NCBI GenBank assembly: GCA_023301335.1
Contig: JALZVA010000189.1
Coordinates: forward strand, 1 to 41,467
From: Akkermansiaceae bacterium
GTDB taxonomy: Bacteria; Verrucomicrobiota; Verrucomicrobiia; Verrucomicrobiales; Akkermansiaceae
Direction of reading: 5' to 3'
DNA: 41,467 nt
The notes under the pieces were generated by a model. It did no database searches. It saw nothing but the letters and a program-made list of their open reading frames with translations, and had not been told where the DNA came from. Positions 32,319 through 40,505 of this stretch are shown here, piece by piece. Both the position numbers and the translations under genes were made by a program. The stretch's first letter is position 1; the number at the start of each line of letters is the position of its first letter.

Positions 32319-34280
32319 ATGAGATCTAAAAAAACGCTTCTTAAAACTGCTCCAACTAAGGCAGATAATATCGCCTACAAACCTTCTAAAGAATTCTCAA
32401 AAAATGCACGCGTGAAGAGCATGGCGGAATACACCCGCATGTATACTGAGTCTATTGAAAAACCTCATGTATTTTGGGCAAGAGAAGCAAAAGAATTACA
32501 GTGGCATAAAAAATGGGATAAGGTCTTAGACTGGAAGGCCCCTCACGCCAAATGGTTTGTAGGAGCAAAACTCAACATCAGTGAAAACTGTGTGGATCGC
32601 CACGTAGAAAACGGCAACGGCAATAAAGCCGCCATCATCTGGGAAGGCGAGCTCGGAGATACGCAAACTATCACCTACCGTCAGCTCCAGCGACAAGTTT
32701 GCCAATTTGCCAACGTCCTTCTCGCTCAAGGTATAAAGTCTAAAGACCGTGTACTTATTTATATGCCCATGATTCCACAAGCTACTGTAGCGATGCTCGC
32801 TTGTGCTAGGATTGGAGCTGTTCACTCAGTCGTCTTCGGAGGATTTTCAGCAGATTCTATCAAAGACCGAATCGAAGACTGTAAGGCAAAGGCTATTATC
32901 ACCGCAGATGGAGGCTACCGTCGTGGAAAAATCGTCCCACTCAAAGCGACCGTCGATGAGGCTCTTAAAAAAGATACGCTGGTAGAAACAGTCATCGTTT
33001 ATAAGCACGCTGGAAATAACATTAAATTTAAGAAAAATAGAGACCTCGACTGGGACACTGAAATGTCTAACGTCCCAGCTCAACACAAAGCGAAAGCATT
33101 TGATGCAGAGCATCCTCTTTTTATTCTCTATACCTCTGGCTCCACAGGAAAGCCTAAAGGCATTCTTCATACCACAGGGGGCTACATGGTAGGAACCTAT
33201 TGCACCTGTAAATACATTTTCGACATGAAGGATACAGATGTCTATTGGTGCACCGCCGATGTTGGTTGGATCACAGGACATTCTTATATCACCTATGGCC
33301 CACTTCTCAACGGAGTCACCCAGCTCATGTATGAAGGTGCACCTAACTATCCAGACTTTAGCCGTTTCTGGAAAATGATAGAAGAACACGGAGTCACGAT
33401 TTTCTACACAGCTCCTACTGCCATCAGAGCGTTTATCAAAGCAGGCGATCAGTTCGTCGATGGCCACGACCTCTCCTCACTCCGATTGTTAGGAACAGTT
33501 GGTGAACCTATTAATCCTGAAGCGTGGAGGTGGTATCATGAAAAAATTGGCGGCGGAAGATGCCCTATTGTGGACACTTGGTGGCAGACGGAAACCGGCG
33601 CCATCATGATCTCCCCTCTCCCCGGAGCCACTCCGATCAAACCCGGCACAGCCACCCGCCCCTTCTTCGGGATTGATGTCGCGATCCTTGACGAAGACGG
33701 AAATGAATGCGGTCCAGACCAACCAGGAAAACTTGTCATCCGCCAACCTTGGCCCTCCATGCTCAGAACTATCTATGGAGATAAAAAGCGCTATCGCGAC
33801 ACCTACTGGAGCGATTACGATGGCTACTACACCGCCGGCGATGGAGCCAAAAAAGGCAAACGTGGAAATATCTATATCATTGGTCGGCTTGATGACGTCC
33901 TCAACGTCTCTGGGCATCGCATAGGAACTGCTGAAGTAGAAAACGTCCTCGTATCTCACAAGACGGTTGCTGAAGCAGCTGTCATTAGTAAACCACACGA
34001 GATCAAAGGCGAAGCCATTGTTTGCTTCGTGACTCTCAAGTCAAACGCCACTCAAAGTGACGAGCTCAAAGCAGAGCTCCGTAACCACGTTGGTAAAATC
34101 ATCGGTGCTATAGCAAAACCTGATGACATCCACTTTGCCCCAGCTCTCCCTAAAACAAGATCTGGTAAAATCATGAGAAGACTTCTCAAGGAGCTTGTAA
34201 AAACGGGAAACATCACGGGGAATGTTACAACGCTTGAAGACAGCAAAGTCATCGACGATTTGCGCAAGAGCATAAAATAA
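32319..34280 (+). CDS. acs: Acetyl-CoA synthetase
   Basis: AMP-forming acetate:CoA ligase that lets the cell use acetate. It has the ACS N-terminal domain (FWAREAKELQWHKKWDKVLDW), the P-loop ILYTSGSTGKPKGILHTTGG, TWWQTETGAIMISPLPG in the acetate pocket, the hinge region DDVLNVSGHRIGTAEVE and the C-terminal catalytic Lys motif PKTRSGKIMRRLLK. That Lys is acetylated by Pat-like enzymes in many bacteria. 653 aa is full length. The first 30 residues are basic and look like an extra tail. Single gene, followed by a bidirectional terminator. Confidence 0.97.
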   Translation: MRSKKTLLKTAPTKADNIAYKPSKEFSKNARVKSMAEYTRMYTESIEKPHVFWAREAKELQWHKKWDKVLDWKAPHAKWFVGAKLNISENCVDRHVENGNGNKAAIIWEGELGDTQTITYRQLQRQVCQFANVLLAQGIKSKDRVLIYMPMIPQATVAMLACARIGAVHSVVFGGFSADSIKDRIEDCKAKAIITADGGYRRGKIVPLKATVDEALKKDTLVETVIVYKHAGNNIKFKKNRDLDWDTEMSNVPAQHKAKAFDAEHPLFILYTSGSTGKPKGILHTTGGYMVGTYCTCKYIFDMKDTDVYWCTADVGWITGHSYITYGPLLNGVTQLMYEGAPNYPDFSRFWKMIEEHGVTIFYTAPTAIRAFIKAGDQFVDGHDLSSLRLLGTVGEPINPEAWRWYHEKIGGGRCPIVDTWWQTETGAIMISPLPGATPIKPGTATRPFFGIDVAILDEDGNECGPDQPGKLVIRQPWPSMLRTIYGDKKRYRDTYWSDYDGYYTAGDGAKKGKRGNIYIIGRLDDVLNVSGHRIGTAEVENVLVSHKTVAEAAVISKPHEIKGEAIVCFVTLKSNATQSDELKAELRNHVGKIIGAIAKPDDIHFAPALPKTRSGKIMRRLLKELVKTGNITGNVTTLEDSKVIDDLRKSIK

Positions 34281-34295
34281 TATTCTAAGGGTTCT

Positions 34296-34319
34296 CTGGA
34301 GCTGTATTTAGAGCTCCAG
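34296..34319. repeat. Inverted repeat after acs
   Basis: CTGGAGCT-N8-AGCTCCAG, a strong 8-bp hairpin without a T tract, 16 bases after the acs stop. It may protect the 3' end or help the following terminator. Confidence 0.5.
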
Positions 34320-34355
34320 TGCTCTGCCAATAGAATCCGCATTACTAGTAATAAC

Positions 34356-34399
34356 AAAAAAGTTGAGATCCTCAGTTTAGAGAATCTCAACTTTTATTA
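34356..34399. terminator. Bidirectional terminator between acs and the YHS-like gene
   Basis: A 12-bp perfect stem AAAAGTTGAGAT / ATCTCAACTTTT with a 14-base loop. T-rich sequence follows on the plus strand (TTTTATT) and a T run follows on the minus strand, so it can serve both convergent genes. Confidence 0.8.
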
Positions 34400-34425
34400 A
34401 AACTAGCTAGATAAAACTTCCCAGC

Positions 34426-34905
34426 TTATTCCTTATCAAACTGAGGTAAGACCCCTGCTTCTTTTGCTTTTTCAAAAGCACCCTGAGGATCTTTGTTCCA
34501 CTTTCTGTCGATATCACTCTGTTTGAAAAAATAAATTTTCTTTCCCTCATATTCAATCGATGGGCTATTCGGCGCCACTACTGTATCTTTTCTGATCGCA
34601 CAATAGCGCTGCTCCATCAGTTCGATCTCATCTAGCTCTTTCTGTAGCTCTTCAGAGATGTTTTCCAGCTGTGGAATGAGCTTTAGCTCACGGCCCACTT
34701 TCAGATAATATTTAGGGTTACTCTTCCAAGCTTTCGAACAGCCTCCACAACACATGTAGATCTTAGTCCCTTCAAATTCGACAACATCTTCTACATCAAT
34801 TTCGTCTTCGATCATGATCGGACAAAGTGTCTGCTCCTCAGCAAGTGAAGTAGGCAGCATGTAAAGGGCTGCTAAGCTAAACGGTAATAATTTTTTAAAC
34901 ATCAT
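34426..34905 (-). CDS. Secreted YHS-like protein with two repeats
   Basis: Protein of 159 aa with a signal peptide (LLPFSLAALYMLPTSLA). Residues about 26-70 form a YHS-type module: CPIMIEDEIDVEDVVEFEGTK, then KIYMCCGGCSKAWKSNPKYYL, with Cys residues apt for metal binding. A second module at about 100-145 (YCAIRKDTVVAP, EYEGKKIYFFKQSDIDRKWNKDP) keeps the outline but lacks the CC/C group. YHS domains occur in metal transport and monooxygenase-linked proteins. Periplasmic heavy-metal binding or chaperoning is a fair inference, not proven. It is a single gene with its own promoter. Confidence 0.75.
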   Translation of the reverse strand: MMFKKLLPFSLAALYMLPTSLAEEQTLCPIMIEDEIDVEDVVEFEGTKIYMCCGGCSKAWKSNPKYYLKVGRELKLIPQLENISEELQKELDEIELMEQRYCAIRKDTVVAPNSPSIEYEGKKIYFFKQSDIDRKWNKDPQGAFEKAKEAGVLPQFDKE

Positions 34906-34924
34906 AGTATTTTTATTTGTAAGG

Positions 34925-34952
34925 ATAATACAACATCTTCAAAATAACGCAA
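34925..34952 (-). promoter_or_regulatory. Candidate promoter for the YHS-like gene
   Basis: Minus-strand TTGCGT, 16-base spacer, TATTAT (5 of 6), 20 bases upstream of the ATG. The -35 is poor; the -10 is good. Confidence 0.4.
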
Positions 34953-35125
34953 GAAACTACCCGTGATAGTAATTTACTCAATGCAAACTCACTCGCTAAA
35001 GGAATCTAAAAAACCGCTATAAAACTCCCTTTCAACCTCCTCTAGAGCCCATTCCAACCTTGACTAGCATGAACCCTCATGCCACACCTCCTCGACTGTA
35101 TTCACACACACATTCTATTTTTGCC

Positions 35126-37831
35126 ATGAGCGACTTACCCACAGCATACGAACCACAAGAGGTGGAAAAAAATTGGTACCAAACATGGCTTGATAACGCC
35201 TGTTTTTCTGCTGATTCGCAATCCAGTAAAGAAGGTTATTCGATTGTTATTCCCCCACCTAATGTCACAGGTATTCTTCACCTTGGCCATGTGCTAAATA
35301 ACACTATTCAAGACCTCCTCGCACGTAGAGCACGTCAAGAGGGGAAAGAAGTCCTCTGGCTCCCTGGCACGGACCACGCAGGAATTGCCACTCAAACAAA
35401 GGTTGAAACCCAGCTCCGCGAAGAGGATGGGAAGTCAAAGCATGACATTGGCCGAGATGCATTCTTAGAAAAAGTTTGGGACTGGAAAGACAAGCATGGT
35501 GGTATCATTGTCTCTCAGCTTAAACGCTTAGGTTGCTCATGTGACTGGGAGCGTGAGCGTTTCACCATGGATAAAGATTATTCACAGTGGGTTTCTGAAG
35601 TCTTTTGCCAACTTTTCAAAGAAGGGTTAATCTACCGAGGGAAGCGTATGGTCAACTGGTGCCCAAAGTCTCTCACAGCCCTCTCAGACGAAGAGGTCAT
35701 CATGAAGCCAAAGCAGTCTAAACTCTACTTCATGAAATATGAATTAGTCGACCAGCCAGGTAAGTTCTTAGAGATTTCCACCACGCGTCCTGAAACCCTC
35801 ATGGGAGATATCGCTGTTGCCGTGCACCCAGAAGACGAACGCTACACAGCACTCGTGGGTAAAAAAGTCCGCCGCCCTTTCCCTGAAGCAGAAATTAGTA
35901 TTATTGCTGATGAGCATGTCGATAAAGAGTTCGGCACAGGATGTTTAAAAATCACACCCGCTCACGATAAAGCGGACTTTGAAATTGGAGAACGTCACAA
36001 CCTCGAAATCATCGATGTCCTTCATGCAGATGGAACCATCAACTGCCCGGAAGTTCCCGAACTTGATAAACTCGATCGCTTCCAAGCTCGCCGTAAAGCA
36101 GCTGAGATGCTCGAAGAAAAAGGACTCCTCATTAAAGTCGAAGAGTATGAAAATAATGTAGGTTTTTCCGAACGTGCAGACGTTGTGGTCGAACCTCGTA
36201 TCTCTATGCAGTGGTTCTTAAAATACCCATGTGTCGAAGCCTCCAAAGATGCCGTTGCTAACGGAGAGATTAACTTCCGTCCAGCGCGCTGGGCAAAGAC
36301 CTACGACCACTGGCTCACCAATATCCAAGACTGGTGTATTTCACGCCAACTCTGGTGGGGTCATCAAATTCCTGTATGGTATAAAAAAGAGAAAGCCTTT
36401 GATCTCAAAGAAGCTGAAAAACTTGACCTCTCCCACCTTGACTCCGGAGACATCTACGTGGGCACTACCCCACCATCAGATCCTGATCTCTGGGAGCGTG
36501 ATGAGGATGTTATGGACACTTGGTTTTCCTCATGGCTCTGGCCATTCGCCACTATGAATGAGAAGGAACAGGAAAAGTTCTACCCCACTGCTGATCTCGT
36601 CACCGGCCCTGATATCATCTTCTTCTGGGTAGCACGCATGATCATGGCTGGTTACCGTTTCAAAAACGAGCTTCCCTTTAAGAACGTTTATTTCACTGCT
36701 CTTATCCGTGATAAGCAGGGGCGTAAAATGTCTAAATCCTTAGGGAACTCTCCCGACCCTATTAAAATCATGGATGCCTACGGAGCAGATGGACTCCGCT
36801 TTGCCCTCATGCGCACCGCTCCTGTCGACTCTGATATCCGCTTCCTCGATGAAGTCTGTCAAAAAACAGGGGAAACCATCTTCCCGCAAGTTGAAGAAGG
36901 TAGAAACTTTGCTAACAAGCTCTACAACGCTGCCCGCTTCCGCCAAATGCAGGACACTCCGAAAGTCGCCCTAACAAACACTGAGCAACTTCCTGTCTTC
37001 CATATTCACATCCTCACCAAGCTAGATGAATTAGGAGAAAAGCTTCAAAAATCTCTCGCTGATTACCGGTTTAACGATATGTGTGCAGCTCTCTACGAGT
37101 TCTTCTGGACTGAGTATTGTGATAAGTTCTTAGAAGCTGTGAAGGGTGATTTCCGCTCACAGGATCAGCAAGCTAGAACTAATACGCTCGCTACTATCGA
37201 CGCCGTGCTTGAGCGCTTTCTCGCCTACCTTCACCCGCTCATGCCGCATATCACAGAAGAGCTATCTAACAAATTAGGCTACACCGCCGATGGGGAGTTC
37301 CTCATGCAAAAAGCTCTCCCTAACGCTCCCATCCTGGCGAGTTTAAGCTCAGAGAAGAAACAAGAGGCTGAAAGCATCACTAACAGCTGCTATGACACCG
37401 CAAGTCAACTCCGCAACCTTAAAGCGGAATACAACCTCGCGGCCAGTAAAGATGTCTCTTTCAAGGTGAAGCCTCTAGCCGCATGGGTGGAGAATCAGTT
37501 AGATACCCTTAGCGTTCTAGTTGGAGCCAAAAACATTACTATTGAGCCAGACTACAGTGCCGCCAAAGGTACACCTGTCGCAATCACTGCAATTGGTGAG
37601 GTTCACATGCCTCTAGATGGACTCATCGATGTAGAAGCAGAGACGAAGCGACTCAACACCCAGATCGATAAGGCCAATAAGGAAATTGCCAAGATCAATG
37701 GTAAATTAGGTAATGAAAATTTCGTTGCAAGAGCCCCAGAGGAACTTGTGCAAAAAGAAAAATCAGCTCTAGCTGAAGCAGAAGGCAAACTCACCCAACT
37801 GCATGAAATGCTTGCAGCACTCACCGCATAA
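35126..37831 (+). CDS. valS: Valyl-tRNA synthetase
   Basis: Class I aminoacyl-tRNA synthetase charging tRNA-Val. HIGH motif GILHLGHVLNN, editing-domain landmark STTRPETLMGD, the WCISRQLWWGHQIPVW segment typical of ValS/IleS and the KMSKS loop GRKMSKSLGNSPDP are all present. The anticodon-binding domain and a C-terminal coiled coil (IDVEAETKRLNTQIDKANKE) specific to ValS complete it. About 901 aa from ATG 35126 (MSDLPTAYEPQEVEKNWY) fits the family; the track's TTG at 35060 adds 22 odd residues. The 34906-35125 gap shows no T-box but has a small hairpin (GCATGA-ACCC-TCATGC at 35067). engB follows after 46 bases. Confidence 0.97.
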   Translation: MSDLPTAYEPQEVEKNWYQTWLDNACFSADSQSSKEGYSIVIPPPNVTGILHLGHVLNNTIQDLLARRARQEGKEVLWLPGTDHAGIATQTKVETQLREEDGKSKHDIGRDAFLEKVWDWKDKHGGIIVSQLKRLGCSCDWERERFTMDKDYSQWVSEVFCQLFKEGLIYRGKRMVNWCPKSLTALSDEEVIMKPKQSKLYFMKYELVDQPGKFLEISTTRPETLMGDIAVAVHPEDERYTALVGKKVRRPFPEAEISIIADEHVDKEFGTGCLKITPAHDKADFEIGERHNLEIIDVLHADGTINCPEVPELDKLDRFQARRKAAEMLEEKGLLIKVEEYENNVGFSERADVVVEPRISMQWFLKYPCVEASKDAVANGEINFRPARWAKTYDHWLTNIQDWCISRQLWWGHQIPVWYKKEKAFDLKEAEKLDLSHLDSGDIYVGTTPPSDPDLWERDEDVMDTWFSSWLWPFATMNEKEQEKFYPTADLVTGPDIIFFWVARMIMAGYRFKNELPFKNVYFTALIRDKQGRKMSKSLGNSPDPIKIMDAYGADGLRFALMRTAPVDSDIRFLDEVCQKTGETIFPQVEEGRNFANKLYNAARFRQMQDTPKVALTNTEQLPVFHIHILTKLDELGEKLQKSLADYRFNDMCAALYEFFWTEYCDKFLEAVKGDFRSQDQQARTNTLATIDAVLERFLAYLHPLMPHITEELSNKLGYTADGEFLMQKALPNAPILASLSSEKKQEAESITNSCYDTASQLRNLKAEYNLAASKDVSFKVKPLAAWVENQLDTLSVLVGAKNITIEPDYSAAKGTPVAITAIGEVHMPLDGLIDVEAETKRLNTQIDKANKEIAKINGKLGNENFVARAPEELVQKEKSALAEAEGKLTQLHEMLAALTA

Positions 37832-37877
37832 AGTACTAGCGCCCTCCAGCTTCCAATTCTTAACAACCTAACACCTT

Positions 37878-38471
37878 ATGCAGATTCACCAGTCCGAGTT
37901 CATAAAGAGCCACATTAGCTTCGATAGCCTCACTGAGACTGATCGTCCAGAGTTTGCCTTCGTAGGCCGATCAAACGTAGGTAAGTCCTCGCTCATCAAT
38001 ATGATCGTGGGAGGTAAAAAAAACATCGCCTTGGTCTCTTCTAAGCCAGGACGCACACAGATGATCAATGAATTCCTCATCAACAAAAAATGGAATCTTG
38101 TTGATCTCCCTGGATACGGGTACGCGAAAACAAGTAAGTCTCAGCAAAATAAGTTCCAAGAATTTGTCTCAGAGTATTTACTTAACCGTGAAAACCTCAC
38201 TTGTGTCTTTGCTCTCATCGACTCAAAAATCTCCCCTCAGCAAATCGACCTTGAATTCACGAAATGGCTTATGGACGCAGAGATTCCTTTTATTCTTATC
38301 TTCACTAAAGCGGATAAGTCTAAGCCTAACGCCTCACTTCGTAATATTGAAAAATTTTATGAAGAAATGGCTCAATTCTGCGAAGGCCCGCCTCGCTATT
38401 TCCTCACATCTTCTTCAAACCGACAGGGCCGTAAGGATGTGTTAGACTTCATCGATCTTGCTATCCAGTAA
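37878..38471 (+). CDS. engB: Ribosome biogenesis GTPase YsxC/EngB
   Basis: Essential small GTPase needed for late assembly of the 50S subunit. G1 GRSNVGKSS at 30-38, switch region KPGRTQMINEF, G3 DLPGYGYAK at 76-84, G4 TKADK at 143-147 and G5-like TSSSNRQG are complete. At 197 aa it matches YihA/YsxC proteins. The stop codon touches a palindromic terminator shared with the convergent tamA-like gene. Confidence 0.96.
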   Translation: MQIHQSEFIKSHISFDSLTETDRPEFAFVGRSNVGKSSLINMIVGGKKNIALVSSKPGRTQMINEFLINKKWNLVDLPGYGYAKTSKSQQNKFQEFVSEYLLNRENLTCVFALIDSKISPQQIDLEFTKWLMDAEIPFILIFTKADKSKPNASLRNIEKFYEEMAQFCEGPPRYFLTSSSNRQGRKDVLDFIDLAIQ

Positions 38472-38497
38472 TTTTAAAGAGCCTCACCTCTTTAAAA
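38472..38497. terminator. Palindromic terminator between engB and the tamA-like gene
   Basis: TTTTAAAGAG-CCTCAC-CTCTTTAAAA is a perfect 10-bp stem with a 6-base loop beginning one base after the engB stop. The right arm holds the stop codon of the convergent gene. Both strands end in T- or A-rich arms, so it may work both ways, although the T tract is part of the stem. Confidence 0.6.
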
Positions 38498-40498
38498 ATT
38501 CGTTCCAATACTGAAGTGGAAAGTTCCGCTTGGTTCACCCTCTTTTTTATTCAGGTTTCTACCATACTCTAAGCGCACTGCACCAATAGGGATATCAATC
38601 CGTGCTCCGATTCCCGCAGCATAGCTCGCGTCACTCAGACCAAAATCTTCTATATCAGAGTATAGCTGACCAGCATCTACAAAAGCTATTACTTTAAATG
38701 GCTCAGAGATCGTGCGGATATATTCGGCACTCGCCAACCAATACGCTTCCCCACCAAGCGATTCTCCACTAATTGATTGTGGCCCAAGTTCTCTTTCGTC
38801 AAATGCTCTCTGCGTATTCGCCCCGCCACTAAACAAGCGGATATCTATCGGCAGATTAGAAGAATCTGAAGGCTTAATCCCAGCGAAACGCACCCGAGTC
38901 ACGACGCTGTTTTGCTCGTTCAGTGCAAAACGGTAAGAATGCTCTGTCTCGGCTCGTAGAAAGGCGTTGCTCGCATCTCCTGCAATCAACCCAGTTTCTA
39001 ACAATGTTCGCCCATGATAGCCCTTAGTAGGTAACAGCCTATTATCTCTTAGATCCACGACCTGCTCCAACCCGAATCTAGAGACCCCGTAGTCACTGGG
39101 CCCTAGCTCCGCATCGCTTAACTGCGTTGACGAAGAAGAAGCATATTCAATATTTCCAAAAAGACGCGTAGCGTAGTTACTATTCGGTTTCCATACAAAG
39201 GAAGACTCAAACCCTCCTTTTTTTGTCCTATACCCTTCATTGTTACGCTCGACCAAATACGCTCTGGCATGAAACGCAATTGGGGAATTAAATATCCTTG
39301 GTTCAACAATCCCCACCTCACCTAACAAACCACGAGAACTAAACTCGCCCCCAATATAAACATTCCTCAAACTCCCATGATAATTTCGGTTAGAATAGGT
39401 AGAACCAATAATAAAGCCTTCATAAGATCCGAACCCTCCATACACCTTCACTGATCTTGCATCCGCTTCTTCCACCTCAACCTCCAAATTCACCTCGTCT
39501 ACCCCTGCAATTTGAACTGGACGTACCACCACACTTTTAAATGCACCCGTTGCAATGAGCTTTGCGACAACCTTATTAATCTCTGCCGCATCATAATTCT
39601 CTCCTTTTTGATCTCCAAAGTAGCGAGATATTTTTCTCCTCTTCGTTTTCTCCTGCCCCTTCACAACTACCTTATTCACCTTATACTGAGCCCCTGCATT
39701 TACGTTAAAACTTATTTTTGTCGTCTTGTTTAAATGCACTACCTTTGTCTGAATTTTGGCAAATTGATACCCGTTAGACGCGTAGAAATTTTCTACTAAT
39801 TGTCGCATTTTATTGATGTGCTCTGTGCTCGCCACACCTCCTACGAGAGATTCTATCTGAGGGTAAATTTTATTCAAATGTGCTTCACTCACTCCTGAAA
39901 AAAATGGTTTTTCTATCACAAGGCGTTGCCCTGAAGTAATCGTTAATGATACGTTCATCCACTTTTCGCCACGGTCTCTTTGCTTAGAATTTAGCTTCAC
40001 CGAAGCATTCCAATAGCCTTGAGATTTGAGATAATTTCTCACATTTTCGACCCCTCGCTCAACATATTCTTCAATATAAGGGGCGTTCTTACTCGATACC
40101 AATTCTGTCTCTACCAAAGGCTGGAGAAAATATTCCCTTAGTTCTTCAGAAGACATCACTTCAGAATGGTTCGAGCTAATCGTCCCAAAGAGATAGCGTT
40201 CACCTGAGTTCACATCCAAGCCGATGATATTCGATCCTGGTAGTTTCCACTCGACATTCACATCCGGGTAGCCAGAGCGGATCATGATCCTTCTCAGAAA
40301 AAACGCAGCGTCATCTGCTCTCCAACTGGATGCATCACGCTTAAGGATAAACTCTAAGCGAGGTGTTAGCTTTTCCATCGCTAACTCTTCCCTCTCCTTA
40401 CTTAGACCTGTAATCTGAATCGTCGCAGCATGCCCTAGCCCACAATAGAGCAAGGTCATACACAACAATTTCAGAACCTGTCTTTTTTTTCTCCTCAT
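38492..40498 (-). CDS. tamA: TamA/BamA-like Omp85 outer-membrane protein
   Basis: Omp85-superfamily protein, about 668 aa. After a signal peptide (LKLLCMTLLYCGLGHA-A) come POTRA-like domains over about 25-335, including a clear one at YKVNKVVVKGQEKTKRRKISRYF. A 16-strand barrel fills the rest (about 340-669) and ends FHFSIGTNF with the terminal Phe typical of OM proteins. The lid-lock motif usually V/IRGF reads TQRAF here. Because a TamB-like gene ends 7 bases before its ATG, TamA is more likely than BamA, but POTRA number is not settled by eye. The track's GTG adds one Met; ATG 40498 preferred. Confidence 0.87.
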   Translation of the reverse strand: MRRKKRQVLKLLCMTLLYCGLGHAATIQITGLSKEREELAMEKLTPRLEFILKRDASSWRADDAAFFLRRIMIRSGYPDVNVEWKLPGSNIIGLDVNSGERYLFGTISSNHSEVMSSEELREYFLQPLVETELVSSKNAPYIEEYVERGVENVRNYLKSQGYWNASVKLNSKQRDRGEKWMNVSLTITSGQRLVIEKPFFSGVSEAHLNKIYPQIESLVGGVASTEHINKMRQLVENFYASNGYQFAKIQTKVVHLNKTTKISFNVNAGAQYKVNKVVVKGQEKTKRRKISRYFGDQKGENYDAAEINKVVAKLIATGAFKSVVVRPVQIAGVDEVNLEVEVEEADARSVKVYGGFGSYEGFIIGSTYSNRNYHGSLRNVYIGGEFSSRGLLGEVGIVEPRIFNSPIAFHARAYLVERNNEGYRTKKGGFESSFVWKPNSNYATRLFGNIEYASSSSTQLSDAELGPSDYGVSRFGLEQVVDLRDNRLLPTKGYHGRTLLETGLIAGDASNAFLRAETEHSYRFALNEQNSVVTRVRFAGIKPSDSSNLPIDIRLFSGGANTQRAFDERELGPQSISGESLGGEAYWLASAEYIRTISEPFKVIAFVDAGQLYSDIEDFGLSDASYAAGIGARIDIPIGAVRLEYGRNLNKKEGEPSGTFHFSIGTNF

Positions 40499-40505
40499 CA
40501 CGAAA

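Noticed and set aside
32847-33467. 206-aa antisense ORF in acs
   Set aside because: Lies entirely opposite conserved acetyl-CoA synthetase motifs and shows no recognisable family.
34906-35125. Possible T-box or riboswitch before valS
   Set aside because: No T-box AGGGTGGNACCGCG core, specifier hairpin or terminator; only a 6-bp hairpin (GCATGA-ACCC-TCATGC) is seen.
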